Assembly (NCBI GenBank): GCA_016708315.1
Contig: JADJGC010000002.1
Span: 186,001 to 250,000 of the forward strand
Direction: 5' to 3'
DNA length: 64,000 bases
Origin: a bacterium
Lineage (GTDB): Bacteria; Zixibacteria; MSB-5A5; CAIYYT01
Shown here: piece by piece, positions 19,075-28,800 of the stretch
Layout: each line of letters begins with the position of its first letter
Numbering within the stretch: the stretch's first letter is position 1
Made by a program: the position numbers and the translations under genes
Notes under the pieces: model-generated
The model's input: the letters and a program-made list of their open reading frames with translations, nothing else
What the model was told of the DNA's origin: nothing
Databases searched by the model: none

Positions 19075-20034
19075 ATGATAAAAGAAATGACTGAAGTAAA
19101 AATGGAAAAGACCCGCGTCGGATTTGGACACGGGTTAGTGGACTTGGGCGATAAAGACGAACGAATCGTGGTGTTAGTCGGCGACCTGATGGAATCGACT
19201 AATGTCAACTTCTTCGCTGAAAAGTATCCGAGCCGATTTATCCAGGTCGGCGTTGCCGAACAGAACATGGCGCTCATTGCCGCGGGACTTTCGCTAATCG
19301 GCAAGATTCCGTTCTTCTCGACCTACGGCGCATTTGCCGCCTATCGCTGCCTCGATATGATTCGCATCACGCTTTGCTATTCCAATGCCAATGTCAAAAT
19401 CGGCGGCGCACATGGTGGAATTTCCGTTGGCCCCGATGGCGCAACCCATCAGGCAATGGAAGAGATTTCGATTCTTCGCTCTATTCCCAACATGCGTTTG
19501 ATAGTGCCCTGCGACTACTGGGAAACGCGCAAAGCGACCTTGGCCGCGGCCGCCGTTGAGGGACCTGTATATATCCGCTTCGGGCGCGAACCGGTCCCGG
19601 TGGTTACAGATGAGTCGACACCATTTGTCTTGGGCAAAGCGAACGTCTATCGCGAAGGCACCGACGTGGCAATTATTGCCTGCGGTACGCAGGTATATGA
19701 AGCCCTGGTCGCCGCAGATGCATTGGCAAGCGAAGGTATCAGCTGCCGGGTGATTGACATGCACACCATTAAACCGATTGATCGCGAGGCAATTCTCAAA
19801 GCAGCTCGCGAATGCGGCGCCATTGTTACTGCCGAAGAACATCAAGTTATGGGCGGGCTCGGCGGCGCTGTCGCCGAAGTCGTCGTTTCACAGCACCCGG
19901 TGCCGATGGAATTTGTGGCGGTAATGGATCGTTTCGGCCAGTCCGGTAAGCCTGACGAATTGATGGCGGCTTTTGGACTGAAGTCCAAGGATCACATCGC
20001 TGCTGTGAAGCGTGTGTTGAAGCGCAAAAAGTAA
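19075..20034 (+). CDS. transketolase, C-terminal subunit
   Basis: This 319-residue protein carries the pyrimidine-binding and C-terminal transketolase domains. Seen are GLVDLGDKDERIVVLVGDL, FIQVGVAEQNM (glutamate that activates TPP), and FFSTYGAF. GGAHGGISVGPDGATHQAMEE follows, then YIRFGREP and a C-terminal domain with VIDMHTIKPID and VTAEEHQVMGGLG. It pairs with the N-terminal subunit just upstream to form an active transketolase. The closely related DXP synthase and acetoin dehydrogenase E1-beta families are less likely because of the THQAMEE motif and the split arrangement. Confidence 0.93.
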   Translation: MIKEMTEVKMEKTRVGFGHGLVDLGDKDERIVVLVGDLMESTNVNFFAEKYPSRFIQVGVAEQNMALIAAGLSLIGKIPFFSTYGAFAAYRCLDMIRITLCYSNANVKIGGAHGGISVGPDGATHQAMEEISILRSIPNMRLIVPCDYWETRKATLAAAAVEGPVYIRFGREPVPVVTDESTPFVLGKANVYREGTDVAIIACGTQVYEALVAADALASEGISCRVIDMHTIKPIDREAILKAARECGAIVTAEEHQVMGGLGGAVAEVVVSQHPVPMEFVAVMDRFGQSGKPDELMAAFGLKSKDHIAAVKRVLKRKK

Positions 20035-20047
20035 CTTAGTGTCCGTT

Positions 20048-20081
20048 GGGAATTTGAATTCCCGCCCCTGTCTTGAAGGGG
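20048..20081 (+). other. tandem small hairpins after the transketolase genes
   Basis: GGGAATT at 20048-20054 and AATTCCC at 20057-20063 form a perfect seven-base inverted repeat with a two-base loop. It is followed by CCCCT/AGGGG (20065-20069 and 20077-20081). No T-run follows, so this is not a standard intrinsic terminator; it may mark an mRNA end or a processing site. Confidence 0.3.
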
Positions 20082-20122
20082 AATAGAATCGCAACGAACT
20101 CAAACTGGGTCAAAGTTACATC

Positions 20123-21283
20123 GTGAAGTTTGCCAGTCGCATGGGGCGTCTCGGTACCGAGACGGCCTTCGAAGTATTAGCGCGTGCGCGCGAATTGGAG
20201 AGTCAAGGGAGGCATATTATCCATCTTGAGATCGGCGAGCCCGATTTCGATACTCCAGCCCATATCGTCGAAGCCGGTGTTCAAGCACTCAAAGAAGGGT
20301 ACACTCACTACGGACCATCATCCGGTCTCCCCGAAGTACGACAAGTAATCATCGACGAGGTCAACCGCAGCCGCGGCCTGAATCTCGGACCGCATCACGT
20401 AGTCGTCACTCCCGGCGCCAAACCGATTCTGTTCTTCACGGCTCTTGCCGCAATTGAAACCGGCGACGAAGTCATCTATCCTGACCCCGGATTTCCAATT
20501 TATGAATCGGTGATCAGCTTTGTCGGTGGAAAAGCAGTGCCGATTCCGCTGCGCGAGAGTAACGACTTCCAGATAGACATCGATGAACTGCGTCGAATCA
20601 TCACCTCCAAGACTCGCATGATCATCATCAACTCACCCGGCAATCCGACCGGCGGCGTGTTGAGCCATGAGCAACTTCGCGAAATTGCCGAGTTAGCTGT
20701 CAAGCACGACCTTTGGGTTCTATCCGATGAAATCTATGGCCGCATTGTCTACGACGACAAGCATGAATCAATCACGCAATTTGAAGGTCTGATTGACCGG
20801 ACGATCATTCTCGACGGCCTATCAAAAGCCTACGCTATGACCGGTTGGCGGCTTGGTTACGGCGTCATGCCGAACGACCTGGCATTCCTCGTGAGTCGCT
20901 TGATGACCAATAGCAACTCCTGTACTGCGTCATTTTCCCAGCGGGCAATCATCGCCGCCTTGCAGGGAACTCAGGAGCCTACAGAAAAAATGGTCGCCGA
21001 ATTCCGCAGCCGTCGCGACATGTTGGTTGCCGAACTGAACACACTGCCCGGATTCTCGTGCCGGTCTCCGCGCGGCGCCTTCTATGCGTTTCCGAATATC
21101 ACCAAGACCGGCAAGAAATCGCGCGACCTCGCCGAACGCCTACTTGAAGACGCCGGCGTCGCCGTTCTTTCCGGCACCGCATTCGGTGAGCACGGCGAAG
21201 GATTCCTGCGCCTGAGCTATGCAAACTCGCCTGAGAACCTACGCGAAGGCGTTCGCCGCATCCGCGACTACATTAGCCGATAG
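20123..21283 (+). CDS. PLP-dependent class I/II aminotransferase
   Basis: This 386-residue fold-type I aminotransferase has IIHLEIGEPDFDTP at the substrate/N-terminal arm, YGPSSGLPEVR, and the NSPGNPTGG motif. It also has VLSDEIYGRIVYD and the PLP-lysine segment LDGLSKAYAMTGWRLGY (lysine near residue 235), then RLSYANSPENLREG at the end. The family includes aspartate, alanine and aromatic aminotransferases; GxPDFDTP and the length fit the aspartate/kynurenine subgroup, but the amino acid cannot be assigned. The start is GTG at 20123. It is probably a separate unit from the transketolase genes, 88 bases away. Confidence 0.93.
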   Translation: MKFASRMGRLGTETAFEVLARARELESQGRHIIHLEIGEPDFDTPAHIVEAGVQALKEGYTHYGPSSGLPEVRQVIIDEVNRSRGLNLGPHHVVVTPGAKPILFFTALAAIETGDEVIYPDPGFPIYESVISFVGGKAVPIPLRESNDFQIDIDELRRIITSKTRMIIINSPGNPTGGVLSHEQLREIAELAVKHDLWVLSDEIYGRIVYDDKHESITQFEGLIDRTIILDGLSKAYAMTGWRLGYGVMPNDLAFLVSRLMTNSNSCTASFSQRAIIAALQGTQEPTEKMVAEFRSRRDMLVAELNTLPGFSCRSPRGAFYAFPNITKTGKKSRDLAERLLEDAGVAVLSGTAFGEHGEGFLRLSYANSPENLREGVRRIRDYISR

Positions 21284-21336
21284 TATTTCAATCTCTTACT
21301 GACAAATATATGCCAACCTCGACTCAGGAGTAAGCC

Positions 21337-21681
21337 ATGTCGGATCGTCTTGAACAATTCCGCAAGTATCGCGAGAAAATGAATGAACGCATCCTCGATG
21401 AAAAGCACCAACAGATCAATCGCTTCTTTGCCCTTGACACACGAACCTATGAAAACGGCACGCTGGACTCACGCACCAAAGAGATGCTCGGGCTCGTAGC
21501 GTCAATGGTCCTTCGCTGCGATGACTGCATCGCCTATCATGTGATTCAGTCAAAACAGGAAGGCGTGAATCGAGCGGAATTCTTCGAGATATTCAATGTG
21601 GCGCTCGTCGTCGGCGGTTCCATTGTGATCCCGCATCTGCGCCGTGCGGTCGAACTTCTCGATGAATTAGAAAAAGAGTAG
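21337..21681 (+). CDS. carboxymuconolactone decarboxylase/AhpD-family protein
   Basis: This 114-residue all-helical protein has the CMD motif: KEMLGLVASMVLRCDDCIAYHVIQS, containing CxxC and a histidine three residues later, as in AhpD-type peroxidase partners. It also has FFEIFNVALVVGGSIVIPHLRRAVELL. Such proteins reduce hydroperoxides or act as redox carriers; in many genomes the exact job is unknown. GGAG is found ahead of the ATG (CAGGAGTAAGCC). Its end converges on the CPBP gene on the other strand with 21 bases between them. Confidence 0.9.
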   Translation: MSDRLEQFRKYREKMNERILDEKHQQINRFFALDTRTYENGTLDSRTKEMLGLVASMVLRCDDCIAYHVIQSKQEGVNRAEFFEIFNVALVVGGSIVIPHLRRAVELLDELEKE

Positions 21682-21702
21682 TTATTGCGAAGGGCTAAGT
21701 CG

Positions 21703-22470
21703 CTAACGCATCGACTCCGGAATGAACAGCACCATCACATCCTGCAGGAAGTGCGCGATTATCGCCGGATACAGCGAACCCGAGTAGAGACACAAAGCGC
21801 AGAACATCAGTCCATAGACGAAAATGATTGCGAAGCCGCCAAGGCCTTGATACAGATGCCCGCTTGCAAATGACAGCGTAGAAACCAACACTCCCAACCA
21901 CATTCGCCCATTGGCAATCTGTGTAACCCGCGTCATCACATAACCCCGAAATGTCACCTCTTCGCAGACTGCAACCACTGCGCATAGCAAGACCCACGTC
22001 AATTTCTCAGCTACGGTCTTTGGCAGCAGCGCGCCGAATTCTACGAAGCTCTCCGGCGATCCGGTTGCGATCATCGCCTGCAGGGAAGCCAGCGCAATGT
22101 TCGCCATCAGCAAGAATCCAATCGCCAGCGGTACCGACCAGCGCGTGAAATTCTTAAGTCCGATATTCCCGCTTCGTGCGTGTTCCGACTTCATGGCGAC
22201 GGCGATCATACCGACTATCAGCAGTTGGACGAGGATTGTCGGGAGATAAATCTCAAGTATCGGCGACACGACGTCGGTAGCGAGGTCGTGTTGTGAATCG
22301 AGAAAATAGAAAGCGCTCACGGGCCAGACAATAACCAGCAATCCCAACACGAGGTAGCTGATCAGAGTCGGGCGCGGCTGCTCCGGCTGGGTCGATATGC
22401 TTGAATGGTCTAGCGGCGGATCTTCGAAACGATCAGCGCCACTCCCACCAGTATCAGTATCAGGGGCCAT
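21703..22470 (-). CDS. CPBP family intramembrane metalloprotease
   Basis: This 255-residue protein has a soluble, acidic, serine- and proline-rich N-terminus (about 40 residues), then six to eight membrane segments. The CAAX-protease/bacteriocin-processing (ABI) motifs are present: EEVTFRGYVMTRV, then FASGHLYQG, and a C-terminal histidine in YPAIIAHFLQDV. Bacterial members often process peptides or confer immunity, and most are uncharacterised. The ATG at 22470 lies 61 bases inside the neighbouring small gene. That is a rather long overlap, but no later ATG fits before the first membrane segment. Confidence 0.85.
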   Translation of the reverse strand: MAPDTDTGGSGADRFEDPPLDHSSISTQPEQPRPTLISYLVLGLLVIVWPVSAFYFLDSQHDLATDVVSPILEIYLPTILVQLLIVGMIAVAMKSEHARSGNIGLKNFTRWSVPLAIGFLLMANIALASLQAMIATGSPESFVEFGALLPKTVAEKLTWVLLCAVVAVCEEVTFRGYVMTRVTQIANGRMWLGVLVSTLSFASGHLYQGLGGFAIIFVYGLMFCALCLYSGSLYPAIIAHFLQDVMVLFIPESMR

Positions 22471-22598
22471 GATTCATGCACAGGAGGTAGGATATCGAGG
22501 TTCACCAGCAAGAAGAATATCCCAATCCCTAACACAATCAATCCTCCGGTGAGGTTGTACGAATGCGACGTCTTCTTGTCAGTATCAACTTCCTGCAT
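22410..22598 (-). CDS. small two-helix membrane protein, LiaF/DUF5668-like
   Basis: This 62-residue protein has a short charged N-terminus (MQEVDTDKKTSHSY) and two hydrophobic segments (TGGLIVLGIGIFFLLVNL and ESWPLILILVGVALIV) joined by a turn with DILPPV. It ends in a basic tail (SKIRR). The pattern GxxxxGIGxxFLLxNL...WPLxLIxxGxxL is typical of the LiaI/LiaF-type transmembrane region (DUF5668). GGAGAG precedes the ATG. The stop lies within the N-terminus of the CPBP gene, so the two are translationally linked. Confidence 0.65.
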   Translation of the reverse strand: MQEVDTDKKTSHSYNLTGGLIVLGIGIFFLLVNLDILPPVHESWPLILILVGVALIVSKIRR

Positions 22599-22767
22599 AG
22601 TGCTCTCCGGCGTAACTTGTGAATTAGCTTCATTCTTATTCTAACTGAATCCAAGCTCAATCGCAATTGAAATTGCCCAATCGCCCTTTATGCGACTCCA
22701 AATGCGATAATCACCTGATTTACGTCTCTCCCAATTCGTGCCTAATTGCGCCCGAAAGGAGAACGCA
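22599..22767. other. intergenic region between divergent genes
   Basis: This AT-richer spacer holds the promoters of the minus-strand membrane gene and the plus-strand regulator gene. I see no convincing -35/-10 pair. AAGGAGA at 22756-22762 is the ribosome-binding site of the right-hand gene. Confidence 0.4.
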
Positions 22768-23256
22768 ATGAGGATCATCATTTACAGCAACAAGAAAATG
22801 TACGCTGCTTATGAGGCTATCTGGGGCGACACTGCCATCAACCCAAATAGCGTCAAGAAGAAAGAGAGAATCAGAATCGCCGTTTTGGCTGCGCTTGCCA
22901 AGCTCTCAGAGGGCGACCAATACATTATCAAACGATACCACTTTGACGGTGCGTCCATTCTCGAAATCGCCGACGAGCAAGGCTGCTCATTTGACACCGT
23001 GGCAAAACGGCACAGCCGCGCACTGCGTAAGCTTCGAAGTTTGCTTGCCGCATTTGCCGCATCGGAATTCAGGATACCGCAAACATCGACCAAGTGCGTG
23101 ATTTGCTCCTCGCCTTACCGATCCGAAATTGACGAGTTCCTCGCCCACCACGTTGATGGGGATCGCTACCAGAATGAAATGCGCGAAATCAAGATGCGAT
23201 TTGGCGTTTCAATAGTCTCAGTTATGACAATTGTCAGCCACCGCAAGTACCACTAA
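22768..23256 (+). CDS. small regulator: sigma region 4-like HTH plus CxxC/RH domain
   Basis: The ATG at 22768, after AAAGGAGAACGCA, gives 162 residues. The first part contains a sigma-70 region-4-like helix-turn-helix: LSEGDQYIIKRYHFDGASILEIADEQGCSFDTVAKRHSRALRKL (about residues 45-90). The second part has KCVICSSPYRSEIDEFL, then MRFGVSIVSVMTIVSHRKYH at the C-terminus. This pattern recalls the zinc/HTH module CxxC-RxxID...FGxS...RHxxxH found in small phage and plasmid proteins. It is not a complete sigma factor, since no region 2 is seen. It may be a DNA-binding regulator of a mobile or decayed element. I cannot name it. The next gene lies 16 bases downstream. Confidence 0.6.
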   Translation: MRIIIYSNKKMYAAYEAIWGDTAINPNSVKKKERIRIAVLAALAKLSEGDQYIIKRYHFDGASILEIADEQGCSFDTVAKRHSRALRKLRSLLAAFAASEFRIPQTSTKCVICSSPYRSEIDEFLAHHVDGDRYQNEMREIKMRFGVSIVSVMTIVSHRKYH

Positions 23257-23272
23257 ACCAGGAGTAACTGTT

Positions 23273-23548
23273 ATGCGAAAACGATTCGATAACACACTTA
23301 ACATCACCATTCCTTCGGAAATGAAACGAAGCCTCAACTCTCTCGCACGCGAGTGTGACGTCAACATGGCAGACCTTGTGAGAGTGTCGATCCGAATTAT
23401 GCTGCCGGTGCTTGAAGCAGTGTGGAAGGCTAAGAAGGAAATGATGGACGAGATGGTGCGCCGCGGCGAGGGACACTTCCGGCAGCGTCATGATACCTTG
23501 GATTGTGACGACGACTATGGCACGAAACAGGGAGGTGGTCCCTGCTGA
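23273..23548 (+). CDS. small ribbon-helix-helix-like protein
   Basis: The ATG at 23273 (GGAG upstream) gives 91 residues. The N-terminus KRFDNTLNITIPSEMKRSLNSLARECDVNMADLVRVSIRIML is a typical ribbon-helix-helix pattern: a beta strand, then two helices with a hydrophobic spacing, as in CopG/MetJ-type repressors or antitoxins. A charged helix and a cysteine/glycine-rich tail follow. No toxin-like partner is adjacent, and the gene is paired with the HTH gene upstream. Its last 34 bases overlap the end of the M1-peptidase gene on the opposite strand. Confidence 0.6.
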   Translation: MRKRFDNTLNITIPSEMKRSLNSLARECDVNMADLVRVSIRIMLPVLEAVWKAKKEMMDEMVRRGEGHFRQRHDTLDCDDDYGTKQGGGPC

Positions 23549-25670
23549 TACAAATAGTTCAATACCGTGACCAGATCGACGATGTCGACCGCGCCGTCAC
23601 AGTCGGCATCGGCGAGTGTGCTGTCGTCCGGAGTCGGACCGCCGAGATATAGGTATCGGACGAAGAACAGAATGTCGGTCAGCGTCATGCCAAGCCGTGA
23701 ATCGATATCACCGCGCTGTTGACGAACATCAAGCACAATCACCGACGAGCCTTCCCGCACCGGTATGCTGGAATCAATCATTCGTACGCCAATTTCCCAA
23801 GTGCCGGTGTCGGCTGGGATGCCACTGAGCATTCCCGACTCTGATAATGTAAACTCGTCAGGCTTTGTAATCGAATAGGCCGACCACGTAAACGGAGGTT
23901 GCCCTCCGATAGCGGTCAATTGAACACTGTATCCCTGCCCGACTGCCGCGGTTGGCAGCGTATCGACTTGCGATTGGAGAGCAAGTTCGACTTGTGTATA
24001 CTGATTCACAATCCAGTTCTCAGGATCGAGCTTGCACTCAGTTGGCTTGTATGGTAGGACGAATCGATAATTCTGGGTCTTCCGATCATTCGTCAGCCGA
24101 AAAGTCGTGCTGTCACTCTCGGATACGAAGCGAACATCGATGTCGGTTTGAAATAGGGGATATACCGATTGAACCTGCTTGAGCTGCAAATCCGTCACCC
24201 AGCCGGAATCAGTTTCGAATGAATCGAATCCGAAATGGTAGTCAGGGATGGTCGGCTGATAAACCCATTGCTGAAAAAAGTAATCTAGATCGCGTCCCGA
24301 CACTTGCTCGCAGATTACTCGAAAGTCTTCGGTAGTTGCCGTGCCATATTTGTGCTTCGACTCGGCATACGTGCGCAAAATCGCAAAAAACGTATCCTCT
24401 CCGACAAGATACCGGAGCATATGCAGCACAAGCGCGCCTTTGTCGTAAACGACGCGGTCGAAAATCACATACGTCTCTGTGGTGTCTTCGACATAAACTT
24501 GCTGGTCAATCCGAATGAGTGAATTCATGTATTGGTGATAAGCCGCCGCGCCATTTGTGTGATAGATCCACAGCGCTTCAGAGTACCGTGCGAAACCCTC
24601 ATTAAGCCAGATATCGTGCCATGTGCCGCACGTAATCATGTCACCCCACCATTGGTGGGCAAGTTCATGAGCTATGACCCAATCATGAAACGCGCCCATT
24701 GACGAACACGTCTGATGTTCCATGCCGCCACCAAACAGGAATTGTGCATGCCCGTACTTCTCGCGAATAAAAGGATACTCGCCGTATACACGTCCGTGAA
24801 ATACTCCAACATTCTCACCACGAGATCGTTGTTAGCTCGCAGTCGCTCCACGTTTCCAGAGAGTATGTAGAAATCAACCGGCATCGCGCCATTGTCGTGA
24901 TAGAACGTATCGGCGTAGTGCTCGTAATCGGCGATTGCCAGACTCACAAGATAGGTTGCTATCGGATACGATTCGTGCCAATGAGTCGTATTCGTGCCGT
25001 CGCCATTGTTGATTATGTTCTTCAGCGTACCATTTGATGCGACTTTGAGCCTGTTGTCGATAGTCACTCGCAGATCAACCGAATCCGCCTTGTCGGATGG
25101 GTGGTCCTTACAGGGCCACCAATTGCGGGCAAAAAACGGTTCAGACAAGGTCGACACCAGCGGCAGTCCATTGTGAGTCGCAAAAGAGAATGACCCAAAT
25201 CCATCGGCAATCGGTGAACCTGAATAGAAAACTGTGACATCGAATTCTTCGCTTTGCGCAATCGCTGCTGTCAAGATTGTCACAATCGCGCCTCTGCGCT
25301 CAAAAGACCCCCTTACAGAGCCTGTGAATACGGAATCGACTACCATGTTTGCTGCGAGATCAAGTTCGACTGAAGTCAACGGCTCCAGCGCCTGTCCGTG
25401 CACTTCGACTTTTCCAGTGAGCAACTTTTGATCTGCATCAATCGAAAAACTCAAATGGTAGAATGTAACATCATACTGATTCTGATTCGCAGAAGGCACA
25501 TGACTCGACAAAGCCCCAACATAGCGCGACAATTTCAAGTGATGCTGCTTGAGTGCTCGCTCATAGTCAAGCGGGTCGTCCTGACCAGATAATTCGGTCG
25601 CAGCAGCCGTCACGCAAAGTGCCGCAGTGGCAACCACCAGCCAGATTAGATTTCGAACAAACAGCTTCAA
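23515..25670 (-). pseudogene. secreted M1 aminopeptidase with Ig-like and dockerin-like tail, frameshifted
   Basis: The TTG start at 25670 (GAGGA upstream) opens a signal peptide and the M1 N-terminal beta domain. The frame is lost near 24784-24790, where translation passes into nonsense. The second frame carries the rest: REKYGHAQFLFGGGMEHQT (the GAMEN-like exopeptidase motif), the zinc motif HELAHQWWGD with the downstream NEGFARY glutamate. A putative Ig-like domain (PPFTWS...GMLSGIPADTGTW) and a C-terminal dockerin-like pair (GDIDSRLGMTLTDILFFV and DADCDGAVDIVDLVTVLNYLY) follow. Removing two bases, or adding one, in GTGTATACGGC restores FTDVYGEYPF, the family's FGxYPF. All catalytic residues are present. 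M1 enzymes release N-terminal residues from peptides; this one would be extracellular. Confidence 0.9.
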
Positions 25671-25757
25671 TACATCCTCATTAGACTATATGACGATTCG
25701 GTTTCCATAATGCGCAATCAATTCAATTAACTACGACAGACAACATCCAAAAACAAT

Positions 25758-25791
25758 AAAGCCGCACTTGACCGATGTCAAGTGCGGCTTT
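25758..25791 (-). terminator. intrinsic terminator of the minus-strand beta-propeller gene
   Basis: A perfect 15-base inverted repeat (25758-25772 and 25777-25791) encloses a four-base loop. On the minus strand it is followed by TTTATTGTTTTTGG. It lies 50 bases after the stop of the minus-strand gene. On the plus strand only a short T-stretch follows, so the minus-strand direction is preferred. Confidence 0.85.
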
Positions 25792-25840
25792 GTTGCAAAC
25801 GATCTGAAGCAAGATTATTACTTCAGATTCACTCTACTGA

Positions 25841-28800
25841 TTAGGGGCAGAACGGCGCAGGGCCGCCGCCGAAAATGTGCGCAATCAAATACACGGCATC
25901 AGAAATGCTGATACCGCCGCTGCCATTGGCATCGCCTAAGCACGGCTGAGCCGGTGCCGGGCCACCGCCAAAGATGTGAGCAATGATAAACACAGCGTCA
26001 GAAATACTAAAGCCGCCGCTGTTATTGGCATCGCCGCACAGACAATTGGCGCAAGCATCTGAACCGTTGTAGACGTGCAGACAGAGCCACGCACGGGCTT
26101 TGTCTAACTGAGTCTGGAAATTGGTCAGGTTCTGAACGCCATTGGTGCCGACAAACATGACCGCAAAGTGCAGTGTATCATTTGCCGCGCCATTTATTGT
26201 GGCGTTGCGAGCAAGAGTCAATACCGAGTTCAGATCTTCCAACGAATCCGTGGTTGCAAATCCGACAGTTGCCTGCAGCTTGTTCCACAGAGAATCATTT
26301 TCGTATCCGCCCAACGGATAGACGGTGACATCGTTTTCCCAAGCGAAGCCGCCGGTCACATTACCGCCATCTTTCAAGACGCCGCGAAGACCTGCAAAAC
26401 GCAAATCATCCGGAGCATAGCGGCCGCGCTGATATATCGTCTCGCGGGCAGTGTCAAATCCGCCGACGTTGTCGGAGCTATCATCCGGTACGTCGATGTC
26501 GGCGGCATACGCGACTGTCAAGCCAGTCACACTGCCGGCAGGATTCTTCGTGCCTTTGTACAGCGAGTACGAGGCAATGATAAACGTCGAAGAATCAGAA
26601 TGCTTCGGCGCATACCAGGTAACATCGAAACCAAGTGTCGAATCGCGATTTGCACCCTTACCGGAAGCGAAGCTGAAGAGCGGATTTCCGGTCGAGTCTA
26701 TCGCCGTATTCGACTTGGCATATAGCGGACCAAACGGGTTGGAAACGGTCGGCACGTTGCCGCCGCCTTCAAAAATCAACCAGCTTAAGCTCGTGGCTGA
26801 ATTTCCGAGCACCAGCGAACCATCATAGATCGGCTCCTGCTGATCTACGAAGTTGTAGAACATTCTGCCGACTTCCTGATGGGAATTACGACCCGCCTGG
26901 TTGACGTTCATGCGCACCAATGCGGTATGAATCGCCTGATCCTGCGGCAGGAAGAAGCTGTCGAAAACGTAAAATTCGACCGGCACCTGGAATGTCGACG
27001 GGCCTTCGTAGCTGAAAGTAATCGTAGCCGTGTACAAACCCTCTGTCGCAAGTGGTCCCGCGCTAATAGCAAGAACTTGCGAGTTTGTGCAACCGGCAGT
27101 CACTGCTCCGGAAGCCGGGACTGTCAGCCAATTCGATCCGACATTGTAAGCAATGGTCCGGGTCCAATTAGCAGTCGTGTTGCCGGCATTTGTCAGCGTA
27201 ATGGAAGTATTGGCAACTTGCGCTGTCGTGGCATGGAACGGATAAAGAATTCCAGCTGGAGTCGAAGTCACACTGCGATAGGTGTCCATCGCGAAGCAAG
27301 GATGGCTGAGGAACATTACCGGGCTGTAGGTTTCCGCGGTACCATCATTGCCAACGCCGGAACCGGCGTCCTTATCGTTGATGTACTGAATGCGCAGAGA
27401 GTCCGTGCTATACATGGCTGAACTCGAGAAGTTGTCATCATCGCAGGTACCCGATGCGCAATTGTCGGTGCGTGAATTCGTCAAATTGACCGGAGGTCCC
27501 CAAGTCTCGCCGCCGGTTGACGACGCAGACGCAAAGATTTCGCCGTTCGGGAACTGGCCATTTGAGCAGTCTGTCAGCGCCGGGGTCGACGGATTAGTGT
27601 CGCCTACGTAGCGAGTATAAATTGCATAGATGGTCTTTGTCGCTCCAACCGTACACTCCGTAATGCTGACGCGGGCCACATTGTGTTCAAACGCCTTCAT
27701 GGTGCAGTTGGCGTGCACGTTATTCGCGTCAAGAACCAACGATCTGCAATTGTTGCAGTCGTCCCAGTGATAGAGCTTGGCTTCCTGATCGGCAAGCTGC
27801 GAAGCAGCTGAATCATAGAACGCCGCTACATAGAGAATGTGATAGCAACCGTCGGCATCGAAGAGGGTAGACGTTTCCTGTGAAGCGCGCTCTTTTGCTG
27901 ATGATGCATAGTTCGTCACATTTACAATCGGACCCCATGTTACGCCGAGGTCATTCGACATGCGATAGGCAACGTCATTGTTTTCGCGCGAGGTCGCCGC
28001 TGTGCGTGCCTTTGTATAGGCGATCGCGACTTTGTTCGAGTTTGGATCTTGAGCAACAGTATAGCTGATTGCAGTTGTTGAGTCGATGAACTTGCCGCAA
28101 GTGCCGTAATTGGTGAAAGCTCCGGTACCGCGAAAGTAAACCATCGCCGAGTAGTCAGAACCGGTATTGCCTTCCATCGCCACGACGTGTACAATCGGCG
28201 TTCCGCCGCCGTCATTGTCGCCTACTATCATCGGCCAAATGTATGGTTCAGAAACAGCGCCGCTAAACGTACCTTCGCAGCTCACAGCCGCCGAAGGAGC
28301 GTCAATGATCGAGAAGCTTGCCGCTCCTGATGCAAAGTCAAGAGCTGTCGTCGTACGATATGCCGCAAATGCCGCTCCATAACGCCACGCAGCAAGTGCC
28401 GAGCTATTGAAGTGATCAAGCGAGCACATATGGCCTTCACGACCGTCAGAAATCACCAGTCCGCCCGGAAGATCAAACAGACCGGTGTTCGGTACATATG
28501 AACCGTAGCGAATTTCGCGTTCCGTTGCCGCGACACCCGCAAGTTTGTGGGTCCAGATCATGTGTACACGGCCGTTTGGACCTTGCACAATTTGACGGCC
28601 CATGCGGCTGTTGTGCTGGATGTCATAACCGGTATTACCGATGTTGATGCCCGGCGACGCAAGGAAACCCAGTGCGGCTTGTGATGAACCGCTTGGTTTC
28701 GAAACATTGCGATTCAATTGTTCCAGCTGGACGTCTGTGAGAGGATGCTTCGAGCTCTCAGCCACGACATCGCGCGGATCAATTCCCGCCTCGATCGCAC

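Noticed and set aside
22768..23548. Toxin-antitoxin pair
   Set aside because: The first gene looks like a DNA-binding regulator and not a toxin. Only the RHH-like partner resembles an antitoxin.
26168..26725. 185-codon frame on the plus strand within the minus-strand beta-propeller gene
   Set aside because: Antisense to a signal-peptide protein with clear dockerin repeats. No motif or SD.
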